A DNA stretch of 64,000 nucleotides from Salvator merianae (Eukaryota > Chordata > Lepidosauria > Squamata > Teiidae): NCBI GenBank assembly GCA_003586115.2, contig QVOM02000073.1, positions 32,666,468 through 32,730,467 of the forward strand, read 5' to 3'. Within the stretch, counting starts at the first letter, position 1. The number at the start of each line of letters is the position of its first letter. Of this stretch, positions 45,020 through 56,009 are shown in pieces. Under the pieces are notes generated by a model that saw only the letters and a list, made by a program, of their open reading frames with translations, made no database searches and was not told where the DNA came from. A program made the translations under genes and the position numbers.

Positions 45020-47550
45020 GCAGAAAGCTTTGGAGCAGCAGTAATAGCTAGAGGGGATGATACTGGGGGGATGCCAGGAGGGTGCTGGAGGATGCTGGGG
45101 GAAGAATAACTTGTGTGTGCACTCACAAATTCACATAAAATATAACATCAGGGGCTGGCATCCTGAGGCTGGCCTCAGCCCAACTTTCCCTGAGAGTGAA
45201 GAGCATCAGAAGGCAATGAAAAAGCAACTCTATGTGTGCGAGTAGACAATGGCCAGCCCTGCTTTTGAAGGAAGGCCATTCTCCCTATGATCACTCTTCT
45301 GTTAATGCAGTGCTGTGCACCTCTGCAACTCTGCTCTGGTAAAGGCTAGAATAATGGTAAAGGGTCAAATGTAAGCAGCAGCTTTGCAGGCAGTAAAATT
45401 TAAGGAAGCATTTCTTCAAACATGTATAGTCACATTTGAAGCCTATAAAAAATCCTGTCTGCAGAAAATCTAGACTTTAGGACAGAATATGTGGGATCTG
45501 CATAGATCATCAAAAAGCAAATGTGCTCTTGACAGACAAGGAGTGGATTAAGTGTGCAGAAAACCTCAAGTGTAGCTGCCCTCTTCGTCTATAAGCTTTC
45601 AGTGCAAATAGGGCTACACTATTTGTGACAAATATGCTTTCTTCTTGCCCATTCTTAAATGTTGCTGAAAGGGGAAAAAAACACTGTGGCAAGGGTTTTC
45701 AGGCACTAGACCTTCGGGTATAGAGTGGGATAAAAATGCAAATATATAAATAAATAAGGAAGAAAAAGTGGAAAGAAAGTAGTAGCTGTCATGTCTATAG
45801 GCACAAAATCAGGGGTGGGGGAGTTGTGGAAGAAAAAAATATGAGACCCCATACATTTGCCAGTGAACATGTGAACTGGGGGGATTAGAAAAGGAAAAGA
45901 AAGAAAAGGGCAGATCCATGCCCTTAAACAATCACCAAAGTTATATTGCTGAAAGAAAGAGTAAGCAAAGAGATGTGACTCTGCACAGGGGGATGTCTGA
46001 AGGAGATGTTGTGTAGGCGAATGGTGGCTTAAGGAGACATTCCAGGATGATGACCTGCAGCTGTCCTCAGCAACCAGCTCTAAAACTGCATCTTCTGGGT
46101 AGCAGCAGGAAACTTGGGAGAGGGAGAAAGAGGAAAACCAAATTATGTTCTGCTCTCCTCTTTTCCTCATTTCCCTCCTTCTTTCAGCCAATTATAGGGA
46201 AATTGACTAAAAGAGAGCATATGGGTGTCATGGCATGACTCACTGTGCATTCTCATCCCTGGACCAGGGAACAGAGGAGGGGAGATCAGAATGCAGTGTT
46301 CAATGCAACCCTTTACCCAATCAGAGCCATCCCCTGACTAGACATTTCGTGGCCAGGGAACAGCAGGGAACTGCGTACCATATGCTTCCCTAATTACATG
46401 TGAGAAGAAAGTTCTTCATCCCATTCCTTGTTTGATGCATTTACATATCAAAAGGATTGATTTGGGTGTGACTCCTGGTAGAAAGAAGTGCTCCAAAGGA
46501 TCATAATTAAACTGCCTTCAATTCCACTTTTTAAAAGCAACCTTATTTCCCTTGTGACTTTTTAAAGCTGATTTCGGGTGTGATAGTAACACCAAATCTA
46601 GTACCAGAGCGCTAGGGACAAATACAAGAAAAACCAGCACTTCCTGGAAAGTCTTATGCCATGTTCTTCGGGTCTGGAGGATCAGTATACTCTTTGGAGA
46701 CTAGCTGAAACATTTCTGGGGACACCTGGGCAACTGCTGCTCACCATGCTAGAGCATTCCTTGAAAGGCACAGACTCCTGGGGAAAGCACTAGGTGACTG
46801 AAGTGCTTTGCAGCATGAAGACTGCGCCCAAAAGTGTTCCAAAAGGAGACCACTTTAAAGTGGTATTCTGCCTGTTTCCAGCCTTTGGTCTGCTCCATCC
46901 ACTATCACGTTGACATATGGTGGTACCTGGATTGGACTATGAGGCATACTGAGACTGTTGCCATTTTATGGAACTGGCCCACTTTGGGGGCTGTTTCTGA
47001 GCAGGCTGCAGAATTTTCCCCAGCCTGCAACTTCAGAGACCAAGAGACTTTTGTTTGGCAGCCTCTGAAGGTAGGACAGGATGAACAGCATTTTCCTGAT
47101 GGCTGCCAAGCATACTCTGTGGCACCTCCCCAGTTCCCAGCATAGTGAGAAATTAAAGGAAATATGTGAATCACTCATTTAAAAAGACATGGAAGGAGGG
47201 GGGAGCTGGGGGCTCCTAATCAAGTGCCAGGGTACACAATACAGCAGCTGGCCTGGAATATTCTGCAGACTGGCCAATATCATGCCTATTCTGTGAATTG
47301 TTCAAAGACTTTGGTGTAGAAAAGACTTTAGTTAGAAAAGTTTTTAGGGACATTTTGGCTAATATGTTTTGGAAGAACAGGAATGAGAAGTGAGGAAAGA
47401 ATCACATGACCTATCTTTGGCTAGGAGACCTTCTTCAGACTCTTGCAACCCATCTATTTCTCTACCTCTGAGCAGACTTCAGCATTTGGTGTCTGATTGA
47501 CAAGTATAATATATAAAATTATAATTTGAAAGCTGTATTTTGTGTTTTCT
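45020..47550. other. Upstream flank with one LINE-tail remnant
   Basis: A retroposon 3' tail of the type GTGGGATAAAAATGCAAATATATAAATAAATAA lies at about 45725-45756. Otherwise I recognise nothing. Short frames have no family features. Confidence 0.4.
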
Positions 47551-47562
47551 CAGGTTGTCTTT

Positions 47563-48011
47563 GGGCCTTTCCATGCTTACTGGGCTTCTCCTTTCTGTAT
47601 TCTGGTGCACTGCGGGCCCTGCCCTCACGAGACCACTCCATCTTCATTGGATGGAGCATAGCCTGGTCTAGACAGCCCCAAATGGCCACCTAGACTGGGA
47701 CAACAGTAAATCGAACCAGTGATGGATATGAAGAGGCACACTCCTCCATTGGCCAATTTAGCAGGGGAACCATTTCAACAGTACACCAAACTGTATTGCC
47801 AAAATGGGTCCCCCTGCGGTTCCAATGTAAGGGACTTTAGTTCCTGGCCTTTGGAGCCCTTGCAACAAACTCTGAAGCTCATGCAAGCTTTGGAGTGACA
47901 TCTGGAAGTGCAAGGGCTGTCCTGGAACAGCCCATCTAAGTGCAGATGGCCTTGTTTTGGGACAGCTGGACTGCTGGAGTGGTCCAGGCCTCGTAAGTGT
48001 AAAAAGGCCCT
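47563..48011 (-). mobile_element. Non-autonomous hAT-like element, family E
   Basis: Ends GGGCCTTTCCATGCTTAC and GTAAGTGTAAAAAGGCCC are inverted repeats with three mismatches. The flanks TTGTCTTT (47555-47562) and TTGTCTTA (48012-48019) share seven of eight bases, consistent with an 8-bp target duplication. The interior is the reverse of the copy at 21826-22320. Confidence 0.75.
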
Positions 48012-48914
48012 TTGTCTTATATTCAGTTTTGTTTGAAGATCTGAAACAATTAAGTGTGGCAAATATGCAAAAACAGAAGAAATCAGCAAGGGAACTAATA
48101 CTTTTTCATGGTACTGAATGTCTAAACATGCAAAAGCATCCATTCATGATTTGTACTCAAGCTTTTTGTTTATCTCAAACAAGTAATTGCTTAAATTTTA
48201 CCATTCCTTTGCCCCATGTTTTCAAACAGTACAAGGAAAGATCTCTGTCAAAGTCCCTGCTTCTGCTGTTCCTGCCAACTGTCCTCCCTGTACACAGTGA
48301 AGAAGGTCTAAAGATAGTATGTGTATAAGTCACTTCCTCCAGCTATCTGCCAAACATGGATCAGTTACACAATAAGAACAAGCAGGACACCCATCCAGTT
48401 CCTTTCTCCTTCCATGTTTTTTTTTAATGCGTGATTCACACATCTGCTTTAATTTTTTGCTCCTTGGGTAATAAACATTCACAAATGCTGCTAATTACTC
48501 TTTTAACTGGAGTCTTCATACCAAATGGATTCATTCAATTTTTTTCAAACTATGAAATTACCTGTGTCAGCACAGGCAGCTCTACTTTTAGGTGAAGGAA
48601 GCCCCAACCTGGAACCTCACACATGCAAGGGTCCAGCAAGCACACTGGAGTTGTGCACTTATGCTTTTCAAAATGAATTTTCATGGCAGGGAGCCTTCCA
48701 TCTGCCCAGAGCTATGAAAATGCCACAGCCACATCACTCACAACTTTTAACTGTACAGGAGAAAAGCAGAATCAAGAGGCCACATGTATGACTTTCACTA
48801 TGACCTCACCAGATCTAGAGGTGCCTTAGTGGGGCCTTAGACACATTTGGAATTTTGAAGGCCTGCTTTGGGTACTACACATTCTGACTGCTTTTTTCAC
48901 CTCAGTCAGTGACT

Positions 48915-49402
48915 GAGGCTGCATCCAGACAGGGCCTAAAATGTGGAATTATCCTGGGTCTATGCTGGGATTGCCACACGTCTTAGCGGCAATCCCAGCA
49001 TAGCCCCAAGAAAATTGGGTAGAATTCCACCTTATCACTATTTGGGAAAAATCAACTCCCACTGCAGCTATTCCCAGGATAGTCATATAGGTTACCTGTC
49101 TGGGTGCTTGCTCCTGCAATCTTCAGCCTGGAAATGGCCACTGCACATGCCTGGGGCTGAAATCAGCCTAGAAATGGCTGTCATGCATGTGCTGGGGCCA
49201 GTGATCACACACACTTCTGGATATTTTGTGCCTTCGAAATACCTGGATGTACATGATGCAGCATCATAGGACCAAATGTCCAGGCAGGTAAGGGCACACA
49301 CGTGCCCATGATTTTGCCTTGCCATTTGATAAGAATGATGAAAAGAAATTATAAGATCTAAACAAAATCCCACATTTCTCTCTCACTCTCTGGAGGCAGC
49401 CT
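48915..49402 (+). mobile_element. Non-autonomous DNA element, family B, most complete copy
   Basis: The left end AGGCTGCATCCAGACAGG and the right end CTCTGGAGGCAGCCT form inverted repeats. The interior holds a hairpin, TATGCTGGGATTGCCACACG mirrored by GGCAATCCCAGCATAG (about 48961-48999), and the family B landmark GAAATACCTGGATGTAC. No coding sequence. Confidence 0.7.
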
Positions 49403-49599
49403 GAGTGGGCTCATAAATGTACGTGTTGGAAGAAATCCCACTGGGGTACCATCACACCCTGAGCTGCCACAGTGGCGACCTCAAATGGATAAGCAATAAT
49501 ATTTTGATAGTGTGGAATCTATCTGAAACTTATGTGAAACTGTTAAGAAAATTTTCTAAATGATGAAAACTAAGGATTATGGGTCCATATAGTACAATT

Positions 49600-50036
49600 C
49601 TAGGCCCCATGGATCTGCAAGTTAGTGCAGATCTATGAGGTCATCCCCCCTGCTGGTCTGCTCTGTCTGCACAAGATGGAGCATGATCAGGGCTACCAGT
49701 GGACCAGTGGGCCTGTTCTGGAACATAGGAATCACGCACAGCCATGCTTCCCATGTTTGGGACTACAAGGGGGCACCTTTTGGCAGCGTGCCATAGCATG
49801 CTGCTGAAAAGCACCCGCCAGAGGCTAGAAATGCTTGGTCCTAGCCTTCAGAGGCATGGGTGTGTGGCCATGAATCTCATGCGAAATTTGCAGTTGTGCC
49901 ATGGACTGATCCAGATCAGTACTGTCAGTTCAGATGGTGCTGATCCAGCCCATGCCTTCCTGCAATCCAGATCAATGGGCCAGGCTAATCTAGGCCCACT
50001 GATCCAGATCTACTTCAGGTAAGTGCAGAAAGGGCA
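49600..50036. mobile_element. Probable family E-related MITE
   Basis: The right end GGTAAGTGCAGAAAGGGC matches the family terminus. Interior words GGGGGCACCTTTTGGCAGC and GAGGCTAGAAATGC parallel those in 47563-48011. The left terminus is not clear. An internal tandem theme of GATCCAGATC occurs three times between 49908 and 50010. Confidence 0.5.
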
Positions 50037-50039
50037 CAA

Positions 50040-51880
50040 GATCCTGTTTAGATTGTGCTTCCAGCAACCTGCTTGTTCCTGTTCTCTGGTTCTAAGACAT
50101 TTAGCTTCTGCAGTTTCTTGCGCTTAAAGTATAATTAAAATACGTGGTTATGTATGATGCTATTGATGCATTAGATATTTAGCACATGTTTTCATGTGGC
50201 AATTAACATTTGACTTTATTATATTTTTTAAATTTAAATTATTAATATTGGTTGTAGATGTTTAATACTGTTATTGGCTGACTTAATATATTGTTTTTCA
50301 CAGTCAGCTGCTCTGATATATCTTCCACATTGCAAAGTAGGCTATACGTTCTAATGCAAATAAAATCTTTATATAAAACAGACTAAAAAGGCTGGGTTAA
50401 GGCCTGTTGTGGTTGTACATATGCAAAAGAAATTCTAGGAGGCTTACCACCCTGCAATCTTCTAGCATATGCAACATAGCAAATATTGTTTATATTAATA
50501 GAGAAAGAGTTTGGGGCTTTGGTTTTTTTTTCTGCATGTGACAGTCCCTAGATGTTGATCGAGGTTTATTGAATAGGAAAACACAGCTCTGAACAACTAT
50601 ATGCTTTCCCCAAAAGTTCCTCTTCATTTTTTTTCTATCTAGTATTTCTACAGCCAGATTTAGATTACTTGTCTTTCATCCTGTTGTTATATATTCTCTA
50701 CTATTTGATTGATGATTGAATGGATTAGATTTGTTATTTTTAAAAAAGGAAAATGGAAAACATTTTTCTTTTTAAAAAATAAAATAAAAAGGAGGAATAA
50801 ATGTTTTTAAAAATCCTCAAGATGGTAAATGATTCTCAATTATAATCAACAGAGAGCACTGTTTCTTGTTAAGACATGTTACCTGCAGTTAAATTTTATT
50901 TCTGTTGCATGCATTGAATGAATATTTTTGGGCTACCTTCCACACGTTTATCATCACATCTGCATGTTAAAAGTGATATTAACAGATTTGTATGGTATGG
51001 AATTAAAGAATGATTCAAGATTTTTAACTTGTGCATTTTTTGTCTGCTGAGCAAAATGAACTGTAACTTGCAATATTTAATGTGTTTTACAATATTTGGA
51101 ATGATTAACTGACTCAAAATAATACATTATGCATTATGTTGCGCCTCTAATCATTCAGTAATTCATCTTATGTGTTTAATACAGTGCAAAATAATGTTTA
51201 TCCACATCTTTAACCACTAGATGGCCTTAAGAACATAAGTGCAGCACAGATAATACTGAAGGAGTAAATGTTACATGGCTAAATATTACTCAGAGTAAGG
51301 AGGATGGCTTTGACATGTGTAGGATGCTCCTTGAAAGGATTCCAGGCACCTTTTAAATGGAGTAAAATTCTGTATGTTGAACCAAACTTTTGGCTGTGCT
51401 AAAAAGTTGAAGCTTGGTAGGTAGTAGCGCTAAGGGCAAGCAGTGAAGCAATTAGAAAGAATAAAAAGAGTTCATGCTCTTATCGACAGGAATGTTTTGA
51501 ACAATGTCCCTTAATTCTTTTTACTGAGGTGATGACATTGACCCTGATGGATTTTTACACATTGATTCTTCTGAGGTTTATCCAGAAATTTGGCAAAAAC
51601 GAAAGAAAACTCCAACAGAGCTGTTATTCTCTTCAGCAATGGGTGCTTTAAAATTAAAACTCTCCCCAGAAACTGTATTTTTTTTTTACTTTATTTGGTT
51701 GACTCTCCCCACTCGCTTATTTTTGGTTCTTATTCTTTCTGTTCTACTGTTTTGCTGTTTTAAAATTCTTGTTCTTCTAGTTTGATGGAATGTTAAACTA
51801 TCATCTGTTCGTTCCCCCTCTTCTTAAATATATTAATCATTGTTTATCTGCTAAGAAAGTGTACCATTTGCATTGTAATA
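50040..51880. other. AT-rich unique-looking sequence
   Basis: I recognise no transposon here. The sequence is strongly AT-rich with frequent AATATT and TAATTA-like words, and no open frame shows protein features. It is a possible location for regulatory DNA, but nothing specific is shown. Confidence 0.35.
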
Positions 51881-51882
51881 CA

Positions 51883-52075
51883 AAGGCTGTGATCAGATAT
51901 AACAAAAGGGGCGCCTCAGAGGCACTTCAGAGAAACAGTGTGTGGCCTTCATGTCCTCATTCTTCTCTCTTCCACCTTTTCTAGCATAGAATGTTCATGA
52001 GAGGGGGAGGGGCAGGCTGGTGTGTTAACAATTCCATCTCAGAGCCTTCAATATGGTGCCTCAAAAATGCAAAGT
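51883..52075 (+). mobile_element. Non-autonomous DNA element, family A
   Basis: AAGGCTGTGATCAGATATAAC is the same left terminus as at 11693. The interior GTTCATGAGAGGGGGAGGGGC is shared with 8788-9026. A right terminus is not recognisable. Confidence 0.55.
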
Positions 52076-52679
52076 TTATGCTCTATAAGCAGAAACATGT
52101 TGGATACTGGTAATTTTCTCTACCTGTTCAACCCCTGAGTTGCATCTATGTCAGTAAAAACTCACTCCTCAGTATAAATCAAGTATTTTAGTATAATCAC
52201 AATGACTGGCCCATTAAGGGCAAAATGGACAGTAGCACATATACCCTTTAGCTCAGAGCTTGAGTTCACTTTTGGATTATTCTTCCCCCATCTTTCTTTG
52301 AAGTCTTGTCTAAATTTTGTGCACAATATTCACCTAGAGTCAATTTTCATGTGAGTTCACATAGAACTGCCCTTTATAGTATCTCATTGTTTTGGACCAG
52401 GGGGCTCTACTGATTATCACACATTCTTACATAGGAAATTGAATCCCACCAGTAATGCCACTAATACTGTTATGGACCAGGCCCTGTAAGTTGTTACAGC
52501 CTGGTCCTCTTCAGACTGGCTTTACAAACCTTTTAATATTTTGTCCATTCAGGGATGCCAACACTTCAGCTGAAGAGCTTCCACCATTAAAATTTGGCTT
52601 TCTTGCTTAGCCGAGGGCTGTATATCAGTAATTTCATAGTTCTCACATTTTATTACTGCAGGTATTATTGAGATAATAA

Positions 52680-52856
52680 GGTCTTTTTACACTGGCCTCA
52701 TTCTGGATTTTATGCCAAAATAGGGATCTGAGTCCGCATGCTGGTGCAGACTCTGGCAGGCCACGGGCAGGGCCTGTCATAGTCTGCACCAGCATGTGGA
52801 TAACAGATTCTTATTCTGGGATTTAATATGGAATGGGGCCCAGTGCTGAAAGGGCC
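52680..52856. mobile_element. Hairpin MITE, full-length copy
   Basis: The left end GGTCTTTTTACACTGGCCTC and the right end GGGCCCAGTGCTGAAAGGGCC are inverted relatives. The central part contains CATGCTGGTGCAGACTCTGG mirrored by AGTCTGCACCAGCATG, so the whole 177 bp could form one long hairpin. Confidence 0.72.
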
Positions 52857-52999
52857 ATGATGGCTACCTCCAGCCTAAGGCACTGGGCTGGAAAGTTTGA
52901 GGTTGGAGACTTGGAGACTGAAGACAGAGGCGCAGGGAAACTTTGGAGCAATAGAGCATAAAGTCTCTTCAGAAATAGCAGTGATCTCCTTGGGAATAA

Positions 53000-55080
53000 T
53001 TCAGTGCTTACAGGGCTACATCAAAAGGTGCTGTCCCTGAAGTCAAAGATGCACGGTTGATTCTGTACTTTTTTATTTCTTTCTTTTTCCTTCATCATTT
53101 GTGCAGCAGTGTGCCAGGAGTCTAGTGCTCCAGGGCAGTACTGTACACAGTTTATGAAACAAGTTCAATGTAGCTGCAACATCTGCCTTCCCAATTCCTG
53201 CTTTTCTTCTTCGACCCAACCCTACTTTCTGCACCGTATAGTGGTCCCTTTCCAGGCTCTAGTAGCCATGATCTGGCTGTCTTGTTGGCAACTGTAAATA
53301 CCTTCTTGTCACTTAGTGGGCTGGTTCTGGTGGCTGTCTTGCTTTCCTCCTCCAACCCAGCCTACGCAAGTCTTCTAATTGGCTAACTTCCTTTTCTTTC
53401 TCATTTTTACCTGGCAATCACTGAGTAGTGTCAAGCCCATTTCTATAGAAAGCTTTGTCATGGCAAAGGAGTTAGAATGGCTGTAAGTTCCTCAGAAGTG
53501 AATCTTGTCCAGCAGAGAAGCCCAAAGTAAAAACAAAGGAGGTGGCAGAAAAAGATACTGATTGTGGAAGTGCAACCACAGGGCAAGGGAGAGTTGCAAA
53601 ACATGGAGATACATAGCAAATTGTGAAAGTTTGCTAGCCCCACTGGTACTGGTGGTGGAGAAAATCCAAGCAGTAATAGGAGCAGTTTGAAGGGGGAGGG
53701 GCAGAAAAAGAAAGGGAGGCCTATATAACCCCTTTCCCCCATTAAAATGAAAATAGGCCGCATTCCGACACAGCATTTAATCAGTTTACAGGCTGATCTT
53801 GCTGTTCCATCGTTTTTCTGGACTAAATTGGTGAAGTCTGGACTACTTTGTATTCAAATTTAATGAGTTCTCAAGCCGGTCCAGATGGCTAGTCCACTTT
53901 ACTCTGCGATGTGAAAATGGGGAAGGAGACTATTTGGGAGGGACCGTACTTTTTGGGGGGCGTGCAGAGAGAGGGCTTCCCATTTCATGCCGTCCAGTGA
54001 CAGACTTTGTGGCTGGGCAGGAAGCGCAGTAGTTTCTTCTGCCTCCAGTATCCCCCCTTTCGTCGCTGCCAGGAGAAAATAAAACTGTCCTCCCTTTTAC
54101 TTCGCTAAGCTGCGGTCCTTTTTCTTTATCACCCATTCGACACTGCCAGGAAGAAATTAAAGGCTTCCTCCACTTCCGTCTGCTGATTAAACCAAAAAAC
54201 AAACTGCGCCTGTCTGGGGTTGCAGTCCTCTTGCCCCAACAAAGAACCCACTCAAGATCAGTTTTGCTGTTGGCAGCACACAGCTACATAGTGGGGACAC
54301 ATGTCGCTGCGGATGTCTTAGGGGGAGATGAGGCAGAGTCCATTTGCTGGCCATGAACTACACTATCATGATAATAGAGCCCCCACACCACGTTCCCTCC
54401 CCACGTTTCCCCTTCGTCACGGACCTCTCCCTGCTTTTGCGCTACTTTTAAATTGTGCAATTGCACAAAAGTGCACTTGCAAGGGAGCAGAAATCGCCAT
54501 CTGCCCTTTAAGAAGTTTAATTGTGCAGTACACCTGGTTTTAAAGTTCTGCTTGTGTAGATACAGACTGGAGGGGGAGAAGGAGCAAATGGTGAATGACT
54601 AGTAATGCTGCCAAGTGAATCCATGTTCTGAGGCAGCAGCGGGGACATACAGAGAGCGGAGCTTGACTTTCTCGCCCCTTTGGTGTCAAATTTGAACTTT
54701 GGGACTGTAGCCAATCACTGACTGCACAGGGAGGAGAATTTGACGAGGGGTGGAGGCAGAAAAGGTACTGTTTCTCCGTGCCAAGCACAGAAAACATCAG
54801 CGTGAGAACGAGCAAGTACGAATTGAGTCTGTGTTAAAATGTAACTGTGGGAATGATCAGAAGACAATTCAGTCATTGTACTCTTCTGATATGGATTAAA
54901 TTTACAGTGTTGGACCGCGACATAGACAAATGCACATTCCAAACAGAGTGACTGGAAAGGAAGTCATATCAATTAGAAACAGCAGGCAAGCCAAAGGAGA
55001 AGAATGCATATGGATAGGTGACCTTGCTTTGGGATCTACTGAGCCACACCACACAAGGGGGGATGGAAAGGGGAATGTAG
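53000..55080. other. Unclassified upstream flank
   Basis: No recognised family. The 53930-54540 part is somewhat richer in CG and contains hexamers such as TTTCGTCGCTGCC, but there is no splice-bounded frame or repeat hallmark that I can defend. Confidence 0.35.
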
Positions 55081-55089
55081 TGCATCTTT

Positions 55090-55200
55090 CATTTCTAAGG
55101 CATAGGAGAATTTATTATTTATTTATTTATTATTTCAATTTCTACCCTGCCCTGTACCAAAGGGTCCCAGGGTGGCTATGTGTAGATGCCAGTGTAGATG
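55090..55200 (-). mobile_element. LINE/SINE 3' tail remnant
   Basis: TTATTATTTATTTATTTATT followed by TCTACCCTGCCCTGTACC and AGGGTCCCAGGGTGGCT is the reverse of a common squamate retroposon 3' end (CCCTGGGACC-GCAGGGTAGAAAT then an AAATAAATAAT tail). Confidence 0.5.
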
Positions 55201-55269
55201 CACATTAAGGATCCACAGACATAATGTGAACCTGATGTCCTGCACAGATGTGTAGAATTCAGTTAAAAA

Positions 55270-55305
55270 ATATTATAATAATAATATAATAATAATATAA
55301 TAATA

Positions 55306-55343
<38 letters not shown>

Positions 55344-55344
55344 G
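55270..55344 (+). repeat. (TAA)n microsatellite with higher-order period
   Basis: The first half repeats AATAATAATAT with an 11-bp period about three times. The second half is a pure AAT run. This mixed structure indicates that a block with one interruption was itself duplicated. Confidence 0.9.
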
Positions 55345-55974
55345 GGGAAGAGAACTAAAGCATGCACAATGGAGAGGTTTACATCCATGCATGGTCATGA
55401 GGAAAGATACACAAAATAAAGAAGGCACAGGAAGGCTCCTTCACTGCTGCACTGAACTTTGTCCAGGTACAAGGAAGTGATGGTGCCATGTTCCATGCAC
55501 AAGGAGAGCCAGAGCAGAACGCTTCATAATCCATTTCCCAGTTATGCGGCTCCCCTCTGACACCCTGGGAGTGCTCAGCAAGAAAAGGGTAAACCTTTTT
55601 CAACCCACATAGGAAAGTCCTAATACCACCCCCATAGTCTGTTATAGTGGCCACATCAAGTCAGACTACTGGTCAAAAAAACAAACCAAGAGCAGAAAAA
55701 ATCCAGTGCCCAGAAAGGGCAGATGTTGGAGGAAATGAAAAACAACTTATGTGAATTGAGTTTCAAGGGTGTGATCCCAGCATAAAAGGGATTGCTTTGG
55801 GCCACTGAAAACTTGAGGTGTGATCATGTCAGAGAGAGCTTTATAGAGCCAGTAAAGTGCTCAAACATCATATACTCACTCAAGCAGAAAATGACCCAGC
55901 TGGCGATCAGCAGGAAAATATATTAAAGTTGAGCAAAGATTTCTGACTGTCTGCTTCCTCAGAGGGAAAAAGAT

Positions 55975-56006
55975 CCTCCCTCCCTCCCTCCCTCCCTCTC
56001 TCTCAC
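55975..56006 (+). repeat. (CCCT)n polypyrimidine microsatellite
   Basis: Pure CCCT repeats run into CTCTCTC and then CACACACA, a polypyrimidine tract on the plus strand. Confidence 0.9.
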
Positions 56007-56009
56007 ACA

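Noticed and set aside
44555..45126. Long overlapping frames on both strands near 44.6-45.1 kb, and a possible promoter CpG island
   Set aside because: They coincide with the GC-rich minisatellite of a hAT-like element. The peptides only repeat Ala/Gly/Arg/Pro patterns, and no splice or promoter context supports a gene.
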